Shown: piece after piece, positions 1-7,568 of the stretch
How positions within the stretch are numbered: position 1 is the first letter of the stretch
Layout of the letters: each line of letters opens with the position of its first letter
DNA from: Kiloniellales bacterium
GTDB lineage: Bacteria > Pseudomonadota > Alphaproteobacteria > Kiloniellales > JAKSDN01
Direction of reading: 5' to 3'
Length of the DNA stretch: 11,136 nt
Assembly: GCA_022360075.1 (NCBI GenBank)
Contig: JAKSDN010000665.1
Location: 1 to 11,136, forward strand
Program-made: the position numbers and the translations under genes
Notes under the pieces: generated by a model
What the model was told of the DNA's origin: nothing
The model's database searches: none
The model's input: only the letters and a program-made list of their open reading frames with translations

Positions 1-216
1 AAAGGCACGGAGGCCGTGGAGGAACTGATCTGGGAGCTGCGCGGCCAGTACACGATCCTCATCGTGACCCACAACATGGCCCAAGCCCGGCGCGCCAGCG
101 AGGAGTGCATCTTCATGCTCATGGGCCGCGTGGTCGAGCACGCGGCTACCGGGGACATGTTTGTCACCCCCACGAAACAGGAAACGGCAGACTATATCGA
201 GGGGCGATACGGCTGA
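1..216 (+). CDS. pstB: Phosphate ABC transporter ATP-binding protein PstB, C-terminal fragment
   Basis: This is the last 71 residues of an ABC ATPase, open at the left edge and ending in TGA at 214-216. The switch/H-loop is visible as IVTHNM, followed by AQARRASEE, and the C-terminus DYIEGRYG is a close variant of the DYITGRFG ending typical of PstB. PstB powers high-affinity phosphate import through PstA/PstC with the binding protein PstS. The Walker A, signature and Walker B motifs lie outside the window. In many proteobacteria phoU follows pstB directly. Here the next gene is pap on the opposite strand, so pstB ends its unit, at least on this side. The family call is firm, but whether this is the only pst copy cannot be seen. 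Confidence 0.93.
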   Translation, partial: KGTEAVEELIWELRGQYTILIVTHNMAQARRASEECIFMLMGRVVEHAATGDMFVTPTKQETADYIEGRYG

Positions 217-255
217 GCGGTCGGCCGGGCGGCGGCCTGTGACAAACGGCCAGAT

Positions 256-1800
256 TCAAGCCAGCGCTGCTTCCAGACGCTCGCACACGGTCTGAAGCAC
301 CTTGATCCGCGCGAAGCGCTTGTCGTTGCCCTCAACCAGGGTCCAGGGCGCGTGCGCGGTGCTGGTGCGCTCGATCATATCGTTGACGGCCTGCTCGTAG
401 AGGCCCCATTTCTCCCGATTGCGCCAGTCCTCTTCGGTCAGCTTCCAACGCTTGTAAGGGATCTCCTCGCGCGCCTTGAAGCGGGCGAGCTGCTCTTCGG
501 GGGTGATGTGCAGCCAGAATTTCGAGAGCACGATGCCGTGAACGGTGAGCTGTTCCTCGAAGTCATTGATCTCCGCGTAGGCGCGTCGCCACTCGGCCTC
601 CGTGGCGAAGCCTTCGACGCGCTCGACCAGGACCCGGCCATACCAACTGCGATCGAAGAAGGTCATGCGCCCGGCCCGTGACATGTGCCGCCAAAAGCGC
701 CAGAGATAATGATGCGCCTGCTCCTCGTCGGTCGGCGCGGCGATCGGTATGACACGGTAGTTGCGGGCGTCGAGCGCGGCCGTCATGCGGCGAATCGCAC
801 CGCCCTTACCACCCGCGTCCCAACCCTCGAAGACGCAGATTCCGGAGATCCTGGCGTCGATAGCCTTGCGGTGAAGCCTGTGCAGCTTTGCCTGATACTC
901 CGCCAACCTGGCGTTGTATTCCTTCTTGGCCAGCGCTTGCTTCATGTCGAGCCCACTCAGGATTGTCAGGCTGCTGGACGGTCGGACCGCCGCGACCCCG
1001 TCCCCTTCGGCTCCGTTCGCCTTTTTCGCGCAATGCTCGGCTTCGTGGTCTTTCGCTTGCATTTGAAGGAAGAGCTGCTTCCGGATCTCGGCCTCGGCCA
1101 GGTGCTTTTGCAGAGCGTCGCGGATGGCGGCCGCGACGGTGAGGCCGCAATAGCGGTCGTCGAGGCCCTCGACGATCTGCCATGGCGCGCTGCCCGTGCT
1201 GGTGCGTGCGATGGCCCGTTCCGCCGTCGTGACGAAGTCCTCGTACTTCTCGAGATTGTCCCAGTCGGTCTTGGTCACGCGCCAGGCTGTGAGAGGATCA
1301 GCCTCCAGCTCCTTGAAGCGTTTCCTTTGCGCCTTGTGGCTGAGATGGAGCCAGAACTTCAGAATCAAAGCACCGCCGTCGGCCAGTTCCTGCTCGAAGA
1401 TGGCGATGTGCTCCAAGAACTTATCGAATTGAGCCTCATCGATTTCGCCGTGCACGCGCTCGAGGATCGCCTGCGAATACCAGGCGCTCATGAATAACCC
1501 GATGTGGCCCTTAGGCGGAAGATCACGCCAGTAGCGCCAGCCCTCCGGCCGTTCTCTCTCCTCGTCCGAGGGTGGGCCATAGGCGCAGGTGATGATCCAG
1601 CGCGGGTCCATCCACTCGTTCAAGAGGTTGATGGTCTCGCTCTTGCCCGCTGCATCCACTCCGCCGAATAGAATGATGGCCGGGAAGTCGGCCCGGCGCA
1701 GTTCCTGCTGGACTTCCAGCAGTTCGGTGCGCAATTCGGTAACTTGCGCATTGAAGTCCGACTTCGAAACCTTCCGTCCTAGCTCGGCTGTTTCAAACAT
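256..1800 (-). CDS. pap: Polyphosphate:AMP phosphotransferase (two-domain PPK2, class II type)
   Basis: The protein has 514 residues and two tandem PPK2 domains, the size of characterised two-domain PAP enzymes such as that of Pseudomonas aeruginosa. These transfer phosphate from polyP to AMP, giving ADP. Domain 1 (about 15-235) has Walker A GGVDAAGKS at 46-54. Its Walker B region reads LFMSAWYSQ (102-110), so the DRSWY signature is broken. Domain 2 (about 290-510) has GWDAGGKGG (326-334), an intact FDRSWYGR (382-389) and a lid-like segment near 440-465. Domain 2 is therefore the likely catalytic half, which agrees with what is known of the family. It is the last gene of the CHAD-parA-pap unit, starting with ATG 38 nt after the parA stop, with a weak ribosome site (CAGGG). 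It probably recycles AMP at the expense of stored polyP in the cytoplasm. Confidence 0.93.
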   Translation of the reverse strand: MFETAELGRKVSKSDFNAQVTELRTELLEVQQELRRADFPAIILFGGVDAAGKSETINLLNEWMDPRWIITCAYGPPSDEERERPEGWRYWRDLPPKGHIGLFMSAWYSQAILERVHGEIDEAQFDKFLEHIAIFEQELADGGALILKFWLHLSHKAQRKRFKELEADPLTAWRVTKTDWDNLEKYEDFVTTAERAIARTSTGSAPWQIVEGLDDRYCGLTVAAAIRDALQKHLAEAEIRKQLFLQMQAKDHEAEHCAKKANGAEGDGVAAVRPSSSLTILSGLDMKQALAKKEYNARLAEYQAKLHRLHRKAIDARISGICVFEGWDAGGKGGAIRRMTAALDARNYRVIPIAAPTDEEQAHHYLWRFWRHMSRAGRMTFFDRSWYGRVLVERVEGFATEAEWRRAYAEINDFEEQLTVHGIVLSKFWLHITPEEQLARFKAREEIPYKRWKLTEEDWRNREKWGLYEQAVNDMIERTSTAHAPWTLVEGNDKRFARIKVLQTVCERLEAALA

Positions 1801-1838
1801 GGTTTTGCCCTGCTATTGGGCCGGGGGTCGCAATCCAC

Positions 1839-2480
1839 TCAGGCTGCCAAGTTCGCCCCGGCTAGATCTAGAAAAGTCAGCAGCGGTCGCCAATCGTCCG
1901 CGAACTGCTCGGCTCTTCGGGTCCGTAGATCGAAGAGGCTGAGACCGGATACCGCTGTGGTGGCATAGAGCTGCGTGTCGCGCAGTCGCGCGACAGCCCG
2001 ATGCCCGATGCCATCGAGAAATGCCTCCAGACGAGCGGCCGATTGGGTGCGCGCGCGCATGCGATTACCGACGACAGCGATCGCGCGCTTGCCCTTTCGC
2101 ACAGGTTTCAGCTTGTCCAGCCTCGCAAGGAAGCGGCGTGTCTCGGCCTCGTCGTAGATCGAAGGAAGCACCGGCGCCACGATCAGATCGGCTCTGCGCG
2201 CGAGCTCTCCGGTCTCTTTGCGGCGCAGCGCAGCTGGAGCGTCGATGACCAATCGGTCGACCTCGTTGGGTGGCGCGGAAAAGTTCTTCGACCAGTCCAG
2301 GGCTGCGATCGGCGGCGCCTGCCCGGACCTGCGGTCCAACCAGCCGAGGCTCGAGCGCTGGCGGTCGCAGTCCGCGAGCGCCGTCCGGAAGCCGCTGTTG
2401 GCAAAGGCCGCGGCGATGCCCGTGGCGATTGTGGTCTTGCCGCAGCCGCCTTTCGTGTTGGTCACTAAGACGGTTAGCAT
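1839..2480 (-). CDS. ParA/MinD-family partitioning-type ATPase, candidate polyP-granule positioner
   Basis: The protein has 213 residues from ATG at 2480. Deviant Walker A KGGCGKTT (10-17) keeps the signature lysine, Walker A' is DCDRQRSS (37-44) and Walker B is LVIDAPA (77-83). The region LRDTQLYATTAVSGLSLFDL (166-185) matches the C-terminal ParA region. Such ATPases dimerise on ATP, bind nucleoid DNA and move plasmids, chromosomes, carboxysomes or chemotaxis arrays. No parB or centromere-like repeat is nearby, and there is no DNA-binding N-terminal domain, so plasmid partition is unlikely. The start is set by an ideal GGAGG 8 nt upstream and by the TGATG overlap with the CHAD stop, implying translational coupling. 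An in-frame start at 2618 would overlap CHAD by 139 nt and give a non-conserved-looking leader. The cargo is inferred from context to be polyP granules. Confidence 0.88.
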   Translation of the reverse strand: MLTVLVTNTKGGCGKTTIATGIAAAFANSGFRTALADCDRQRSSLGWLDRRSGQAPPIAALDWSKNFSAPPNEVDRLVIDAPAALRRKETGELARRADLIVAPVLPSIYDEAETRRFLARLDKLKPVRKGKRAIAVVGNRMRARTQSAARLEAFLDGIGHRAVARLRDTQLYATTAVSGLSLFDLRTRRAEQFADDWRPLLTFLDLAGANLAA

Positions 2481-4090
2481 CACGCAGACCTCCGCGGCGC
2501 TTGCGACCAATAGGGAGTGCTGTCGAGGAAGTGCTTGACGTTCTCGACCAATCGGGGCTCCGAGGCGGCCAAGACATGGGAGTGCCAGCCGATCACCATG
2601 CCCCCGGCCAAGCGGCATTGCCCGGTCGACCGTCCCTTGGTCGATGCGCAGAGCCGCTCCACGAGCTCTTGCGCGACGGCCACGTCGTTCAGATAGCCGA
2701 GGGCGTCCTGGAGCTCAGCCAGATAGCGGCCGTATGCCTTTACGGCTTTGCGCCCGTAAAGCGAGCCGAAGAAATCGCTACTGTAGCGCAGGCGTTTGAC
2801 GTCGATCCTCATCTGATGCCGCTCTGCGATCGGCAGATTCTCGAACTGCCGTCCCGCCTTGCAGACGCGTCGATGCTGCTTGTCGAGTGTAGCGTTGGAG
2901 AAATCGGCCAGCGGTCCTTGAAGCTGTCCCGCGGTCTCGCCATCGCCTTGGCCCTGCCAGCCCTGTCTCGTGATCCAGGCGCCGACCTCGAGAAGGAATC
3001 GGGTGTAGCGATCCGAGCGCACGGCATCGCGCGCCTTGTGGCGGCTGCGCTGGCGTTCCGCGGCGATTCGCGCGCGGAAGACGTGAAAGTCATCCAGACT
3101 CTCGAACGTGGACGCCAGGGGTGCCACGAGTTCCTCGTCAAAGACATCCCAGTCGCGCGCTTCGGCCAGTTCCCCGGCCAGGAACTTGGCCTCGTCGTTC
3201 AGACGCTTGACCTGGTCGGCTGGCAAAAGCGGGCGGAAGGTCCGCAGCGCGGAGCGCAGTCGGCGGAGCGCCACCCGCATCTGGTGCACGCCTTCGGTGT
3301 CCTCGCTGGCAAGAATGCAGGCCTCATTGGCCAACAGGTGCTCCAAGCAGTGTTGAACGATCTTGGTAAGAGCTTCGGCGACGTTGGCGTTGCGCGGCAG
3401 TACTAACCTCGTTGACTTGTGGCTCGCCGGCGTCTCTTCCGCCAGGCGCGCGAGGGCGCGTTCCACCCAGGTCTCCGTCGACAGACTGAAGGGCAGCACC
3501 TCTCGAAGCTCCAACGCCAGGTCAAAGAGCCGATCGAAACCGCCAGAATCCAGCCGCAGCGTGATCTCGTGGACGGGATGCTGGGATGAGTCCGTGTTCG
3601 TTTCGCCAAGATCAACATCGACCGTCACTGCGCCACCATCGGGGAACTCCAGGCGCCGCGTCGTGCGCTCGACACACGAGCGAACCACAGGCCTCAGAAC
3701 GCCCTTGCGCGGCGGCATCAGCGATCGAATTGCTCGGTCCCCAAAAGCCGAAACGACCGGATCTTGAGTGGGAACTGGACCCATCCACTCCCGGCGCACG
3801 ACGGCGGGACCGATTTGCAGATGCTTGGCCTGGAGCGCTTGAACGTAGCCGCGTGCGGATCTGATGACACCGAGAGATAGCTTGCGGCTTCTGAGCCGAT
3901 GACCATCGTCTTCGAAATACACGCCGCTCACCTGCGCCTTCCGGGCGCGACCGGCGCCTCGCCTACGAAACGCCGCGAGTCGTTCGAGCGACTCAACCGC
4001 CCTCGACTCCAGGACGAGCGTCAGCGCCGCGCGTTGGCGGATTTCCTGCTCAGCCCGCTGTGCGTGCGGGGCAGCGCCTTGACGTGCCAT
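2480..4090 (-). CDS. CYTH-CHAD domain protein, probable polyphosphate-granule binding protein
   Basis: The 536 residues run from ATG at 4090. A basic leader (1-20) precedes a CYTH-like domain (about 21-215), recognisable by GVYFEDDGHRLRSRKLSLGV and VRREW. A CHAD domain (about 235-525) follows, with EGVHQMRVALRRLRS, RDWDVF, HQMRIDVKRLRY and LQDALGYLNDV. CHAD is an Arg/His/Lys-rich helical bundle that binds polyP, and CHAD proteins localise to polyP granules in Ralstonia. The CYTH ExExK metal/phosphate motif appears lost (RAALT), so triphosphatase activity is doubtful. An in-frame TTG at 4210 would add 40 residues but lies upstream of the predicted transcription start at 4190. ATG 4090 has purine-rich AAGAAGG and AGGGAGGG before it, the latter rather close. 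It is the first gene of the CHAD-parA-pap unit. Confidence 0.9.
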   Translation of the reverse strand: MARQGAAPHAQRAEQEIRQRAALTLVLESRAVESLERLAAFRRRGAGRARKAQVSGVYFEDDGHRLRSRKLSLGVIRSARGYVQALQAKHLQIGPAVVRREWMGPVPTQDPVVSAFGDRAIRSLMPPRKGVLRPVVRSCVERTTRRLEFPDGGAVTVDVDLGETNTDSSQHPVHEITLRLDSGGFDRLFDLALELREVLPFSLSTETWVERALARLAEETPASHKSTRLVLPRNANVAEALTKIVQHCLEHLLANEACILASEDTEGVHQMRVALRRLRSALRTFRPLLPADQVKRLNDEAKFLAGELAEARDWDVFDEELVAPLASTFESLDDFHVFRARIAAERQRSRHKARDAVRSDRYTRFLLEVGAWITRQGWQGQGDGETAGQLQGPLADFSNATLDKQHRRVCKAGRQFENLPIAERHQMRIDVKRLRYSSDFFGSLYGRKAVKAYGRYLAELQDALGYLNDVAVAQELVERLCASTKGRSTGQCRLAGGMVIGWHSHVLAASEPRLVENVKHFLDSTPYWSQAPRRSA

Positions 4091-4189
4091 CCCTCCCTGG
4101 CCTTCTTTCGGGGCCTTGTCAGCTTCAGCTCGGCCGTGCCGACTCTCGTTGAGCTCAGCAGGCTGAAAAGCCTCTTGGCATGGTTGCCG

Positions 4190-4238
4190 ATGAGGAACGA
4201 TAGCATCCAAGCGAATTTAGGAAATTGACTTGCCTCAA
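4190..4238 (-). promoter_or_regulatory. FNR/FixK-type box with -10 element upstream of the CHAD operon
   Basis: TTGA-CTTGCC-TCAA occupies 4225-4238 and fits the TTGA-N6-TCAA core of the FNR/FixK/DNR family. On the minus strand TATCGT (4202 down to 4197) is a plausible -10. If its last base is -7, transcription starts at 4190 and the box centre is at -41.5, the classical class II activator position. There is no good -35, as expected for an activator-dependent promoter. The 23 nt at 4219-4241 match 7549-7571 at 21 positions. The predicted leader before ATG 4090 is 100 nt. Which regulator binds is unknown. Confidence 0.55.
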
Positions 4239-4367
4239 GAATTTGGCGCCGCCAGAACGAGGCGCGGCCTCAATGCCGGAAAGGAGGGACCGGTCGGGAA
4301 CGAAGGTGCCGCGGAAGGCCCGCGATCGGCCGCTTCGCTCGCGCTTCACTCCCCGTGAGCCGGCGGA

Positions 4368-5657
4368 TTACATGGAGAAATCCGTGCGATCGGCGATCGA
4401 CTCGGGCTCGACGCGCAGTTTGGCGATCGCCCGCTCGCTTGCCTCCACGACCGTGAAGCGGTAGCCCGCCTCGACGATGAATTCGCCTTGCGTCGGGATG
4501 TGGCGCAGGCGCGCCAGGACCAGGCCGCCGACCGTATGGAACTCGGTGGTCGGCAGGTAGATTCCAAGCACCTCGTTGGCCTCCGAGATCGAAAGCCGCG
4601 AGTCCATGAGATAGACCTCCTCCGCCAGCTTCTCGTAGACCCGCTTGCGCTTCGGCAGGTACTCCTCGAAGTCGTAACCGACGTCGATTTCGCCGACGAC
4701 CTCTTCGACGATGTCTTCCATCGTGATCATGCCGATGGCCGTGCCGAACTCGTCAACCACGATCGCCATGTGGTCCTTGCGTCGACGCAGCATCGGCAGC
4801 AGCTGGTCGATTGTCTGCAGGGGCGAGACGTAGAGTGCCGGCTTCATCAGAGCCTGCAGCGGCTGGCCGGCAATCTCCCGGTTCATCAGGTCCCAGGTGG
4901 TCAGGGTCACGACGCCTATGATGTTGCTCGTGCTATTCTGATAGACCGGCAGTCGGTTGTAACCGTGCTTGCGCACCAACTCCAGGGCGACCGCGGTGCT
5001 CTTGTCCCGATTGATCACCGTGGCCTCGGCGATCGGAATCATGGTCTCCGCAACCGTGGTCTCGGCAAAGCGAATGACACGCCGAATGCGGCCACGCCCA
5101 AATGCGTCCATGGCCGCCCCGTGCTCCGCCATCTCGACGACGCTGCGCAGCTGCTCGCGCGTGATGAAGAAAGGCTGCTCGCTCCTGCCGGCGCCGACCA
5201 GCCTCGCCGTGACCCTGGCGACGCGCGAGAACACGAAGACCACGGGATAGAACAGGAAGGAAGCCCAGCGCAGCGGGTGAATGATGATCGGTGTCAGGCT
5301 GTCGGATTTCTGCTGATAGACACTCTTCGGGACGATCTCGCCGAGCACCAGGAGCAGCGGGGTCAGAACCAGAAACGCGTAAATCTCGCCGCGCTCGCCG
5401 AACAGTCGGATCATGAGCAGGGCACCGATCGTCGTCAGCACGACGGTCGAGATGTTGGTGCCCACGAGAGTCGTGCTGAGCAGGATCTCTGGATTGCGAA
5501 ACAGCTTGAGGGCCAGTTTAGCGCCCCGACTGCCCTGCTTGGCGGCGTGGCGCAACTTGATCTTGTCAGAGTTGACGAGAGCGATTTCGGAGCCTGAGAA
5601 GAAGCCCTTGAGCAGTAGGAACAACAGCATCACGGCGAGGGCGACGAAGATCTCCAT
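4368..5657 (-). CDS. CorC/HlyC (CNNM, UPF0053) family CBS-domain membrane protein
   Basis: The protein has 429 residues. A DUF21/CNNM membrane domain (about 1-180) carries GFFSGSEIALV (18-28) and LGEIVPKSVYQQ (105-116), both typical of the family. Hydrophobic stretches lie near 3-20, 58-85, 92-108 and 130-146. Two CBS motifs follow (about 200-265 and 268-325, with VDEFGTAIGMITMEDIVEEV), then a CorC/HlyC C-terminal domain (about 340-418). Members act in Mg2+/Co2+ efflux or homeostasis, with CBS pairs binding Mg-ATP. The ATG at 5657 follows the stop of the upstream paralog by 3 nt and has AGAGGGG about 8 nt upstream, so the two are co-transcribed. Many family members are loosely labelled hemolysins, but nothing here supports a toxin role. 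The ion specificity cannot be read from sequence. Confidence 0.92.
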   Translation of the reverse strand: MEIFVALAVMLLFLLLKGFFSGSEIALVNSDKIKLRHAAKQGSRGAKLALKLFRNPEILLSTTLVGTNISTVVLTTIGALLMIRLFGERGEIYAFLVLTPLLLVLGEIVPKSVYQQKSDSLTPIIIHPLRWASFLFYPVVFVFSRVARVTARLVGAGRSEQPFFITREQLRSVVEMAEHGAAMDAFGRGRIRRVIRFAETTVAETMIPIAEATVINRDKSTAVALELVRKHGYNRLPVYQNSTSNIIGVVTLTTWDLMNREIAGQPLQALMKPALYVSPLQTIDQLLPMLRRRKDHMAIVVDEFGTAIGMITMEDIVEEVVGEIDVGYDFEEYLPKRKRVYEKLAEEVYLMDSRLSISEANEVLGIYLPTTEFHTVGGLVLARLRHIPTQGEFIVEAGYRFTVVEASERAIAKLRVEPESIADRTDFSM

Positions 5658-5660
5658 GGC

Positions 5661-7283
5661 CTAGCCCCTCTCTCCATCCTGAACTTCGGCGGGTCCATCC
5701 GAAGGCTGGTCGGGCGTTGGATCCCTGCGGGCCTCGCTCTCCTTGACGACCGAGAGGTCCACGACATCGGCCGAACGCGCGCGTTTTCGGCTGCGCCGCT
5801 TGGACTTGCGCGGGACGTCGGCCTTCTTCTTGCTCGTGGCGGCGGCCTGCTCGACCTCGGCATCCGCCGTCTCCAGTGAGCCCTCAGGCTGCGCCGGGGC
5901 CTCGCCTTCGCTCTCTTCCTCTTCGCCGAGCGTGCCCTTGGCTACCCGGACCCGGGCAAGGCGGTGCCCGTCCATCTCCAGCACCGTAGCCACGATGCCG
6001 TCGTCCAAGGCGACACGATCGCCGACCTTGGGCAGACGATCGAGGAAACGAAAAACCACACCACCGATCGTGGTCATGCGTGGGTCCTCTATCGCGAAAT
6101 TGGTCAGATCGTCGAAGTCGGTCAGCTTCATCTGCCCTGGCACCTCGTAAACGTTCTGATCGCGCTCCCGATAAAGCTCCTGCCCGGTCACCGCTTCGGA
6201 GATCTCGCCGAAGATGAAGTTGACGATGTCGCGCATCGTGATCAGGCCCTCAACACCGCCGAACTCGTTGAGGACCACGGCCGCGCGGGCATTGTTGGTC
6301 TGGAAGAAGTCGAACATCTCGTCGACGTGCTTGGTCGGCGGAACGACGACCGGCGGGTGCATGATCTCAGCCGGCTCGAGGCTGCCCAGCTCGGCGTTCT
6401 CGAAGACCAGCTTGACGATGTCCTCGGCATGTAGGAAGCCAACAAGGTTGTCGTGATGCTCATGACAGACCGGTACTCTCGGGTGCTGAATCTCGCGAAA
6501 GCCCTCCAGCATCTCCGGCACGGTCATGTCGTCCTTGAGAAAGCGAACCCGCGTGCGCGGCGTCATGATCTCGACGATCTCGGTCTCGCTGGCCTCCAGA
6601 AGATTGTCGATCAGCACCCTCTCCGTAGCGTCCAGAACCCCCTCGTCTGCAACCTCGTCCAGCAGCGTGCGAAACTCGTCGACCTGAAGGATGTTCTCCC
6701 GGCCGCGCTCCTCGCCGACGATCCCTGTCGTGATCATGTCCGCGACGACGCGCACGATGCGGCGCAGCGGCGTGATCAGCCGCACCCACAGACTGAGAGG
6801 CTCTGCAACCAGGCCCGCGCTGATCCGCACAGGATTGCTGACCGCAATGGTCTTCGGCGTCACTTCGCCGAAAAGCAGGAGCAGAGGAAACATCACCAGA
6901 ACGTTGATCCAGCCAGCACGATCCTCGCCGTAGAGATAGACGAGAATGCCGGCCAGGTTCGCCGTGGCGGCAATGTTGACCAACTCGTTGCCGCAGAGAA
7001 GCGAAATGATCAGGCGGCGTGGTTGATCGAGCAAAGCGTGCAAGGTCTCCGACTGCGGATGCCGCTCGCGGCGCAGCTTCTGCAAGTCAAGTCGGGACAG
7101 GGAGAACAGCGCGGTCTCGGAACCGGAGAAGAAGGCCGAACTACAGAACAGGAACACTTGAAGAACCAACGCGGCAACAATGCCTGGCTCTGCAAGGCGC
7201 GCCGTATCGAAGGCAAAGAACGCCTGCACGAAGGCCGCGATCTGCGCCGACTGCTGGATCGCCCAATCCATCGCATTCCCCAT
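5661..7283 (-). CDS. CorC/HlyC (CNNM, UPF0053) family CBS-domain membrane protein with long charged tail
   Basis: The 540-residue protein is a paralog of its downstream neighbour. The CNNM membrane domain (about 30-190) has FSGSETALFSLSRL (52-65) and FGEVTPKTIAVSNP (138-151). CBS repeats cover about 236-300 and 305-360 (LNEFGGVEGLITMRDIVNFI), and the CorC/HlyC domain about 375-447. Beyond the usual family end is a tail of about 90 residues: acidic (GEEEESEGE, from 453), Ala/Glu-rich to 483, strongly basic (SKKK, then KSKRRSRKRARS to 504) and acidic again. The tail looks disordered and cytoplasmic. It probably acts with the neighbour in divalent-cation homeostasis, perhaps as a hetero-oligomer. 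ATG 7283 lacks a clear ribosome site, and the in-frame ATG at 7271 (GGGGA upstream) is an alternative start. Confidence 0.92.
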   Translation of the reverse strand: MGNAMDWAIQQSAQIAAFVQAFFAFDTARLAEPGIVAALVLQVFLFCSSAFFSGSETALFSLSRLDLQKLRRERHPQSETLHALLDQPRRLIISLLCGNELVNIAATANLAGILVYLYGEDRAGWINVLVMFPLLLLFGEVTPKTIAVSNPVRISAGLVAEPLSLWVRLITPLRRIVRVVADMITTGIVGEERGRENILQVDEFRTLLDEVADEGVLDATERVLIDNLLEASETEIVEIMTPRTRVRFLKDDMTVPEMLEGFREIQHPRVPVCHEHHDNLVGFLHAEDIVKLVFENAELGSLEPAEIMHPPVVVPPTKHVDEMFDFFQTNNARAAVVLNEFGGVEGLITMRDIVNFIFGEISEAVTGQELYRERDQNVYEVPGQMKLTDFDDLTNFAIEDPRMTTIGGVVFRFLDRLPKVGDRVALDDGIVATVLEMDGHRLARVRVAKGTLGEEEESEGEAPAQPEGSLETADAEVEQAAATSKKKADVPRKSKRRSRKRARSADVVDLSVVKESEARRDPTPDQPSDGPAEVQDGERG

Positions 7284-7519
7284 AGTGCCGGCGGCCCATC
7301 TTGACCTACGGCGCGGTCACCGATCCCTTCGGACGAGCAACGGCCCCGCTTCGGCACTGGAGCTGGCCGGATTCAGACTCCCTGTCCAGGCTTTCCGCCC
7401 ATCGCCGCCGATGCCCTTACCCTTGCGGGCTACCGGTTCGGCCGATCGTCCACGGAGATCATCGACAGAACCCGTCAGCCACAAGGCAAAGCTCAGGCAA
7501 GGCCGGATCAAGGAAGCCG

Positions 7520-7568
7520 CTGCACGAAGATAATGCAGCAATAGGAAAAGGAAATTGACGTGGCTCAA
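7520..7568 (-). promoter_or_regulatory. FNR/FixK-type box with -10 element upstream of the tandem corC genes
   Basis: TTGA-CGTGGC-TCAA lies at 7555-7568. Reading on the minus strand, TATCTT (7532 down to 7527) serves as -10. With its last base at -7 the start is 7520 and the box centre falls at -41.5, the same geometry as at the CHAD operon. The sequence around the box repeats the CHAD-side site at 21 of 23 positions, though it faces the opposite way relative to the box. The leader to ATG 7283 is 237 nt. Confidence 0.5.

Noticed and set aside
223..237. GGCCG-5 nt-CGGCC hairpin between pstB and pap as a terminator
   Set aside because: The stem is only 5 bp and no T-run follows on either strand. 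It is common by chance in such GC-rich DNA.
2481..2618. Upstream extension of ParA to a start at 2618
   Set aside because: It would add 46 residues unlike any ParA N-terminus and overlap CHAD; the ATG at 2480 has a strong ribosome site and begins right at the conserved first strand.
2270..3406. Plus-strand open frame of 378 codons opposite parA and CHAD
   Set aside because: It lies antisense to clearly conserved ParA and CHAD motifs and shows no recognisable domain.
4239..4367. Search for an intrinsic terminator after the corC pair
   Set aside because: Several GC-rich partial stems exist but none has a clear stem-loop followed by a T-run, so read-through from corC into the CHAD operon cannot be excluded.
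4488..5597. Plus-strand open frame of 369 codons opposite the first corC
   Set aside because: Composition (Arg/Gln/His/Asp-rich, no hydrophobic core) is that of an antisense shadow of a CBS-domain membrane gene.
4368..7283. Labelling the CorC proteins as hemolysins
   Set aside because: The HlyC name is historical. The CNNM membrane domain, CBS pair and CorC domain point to cation homeostasis.
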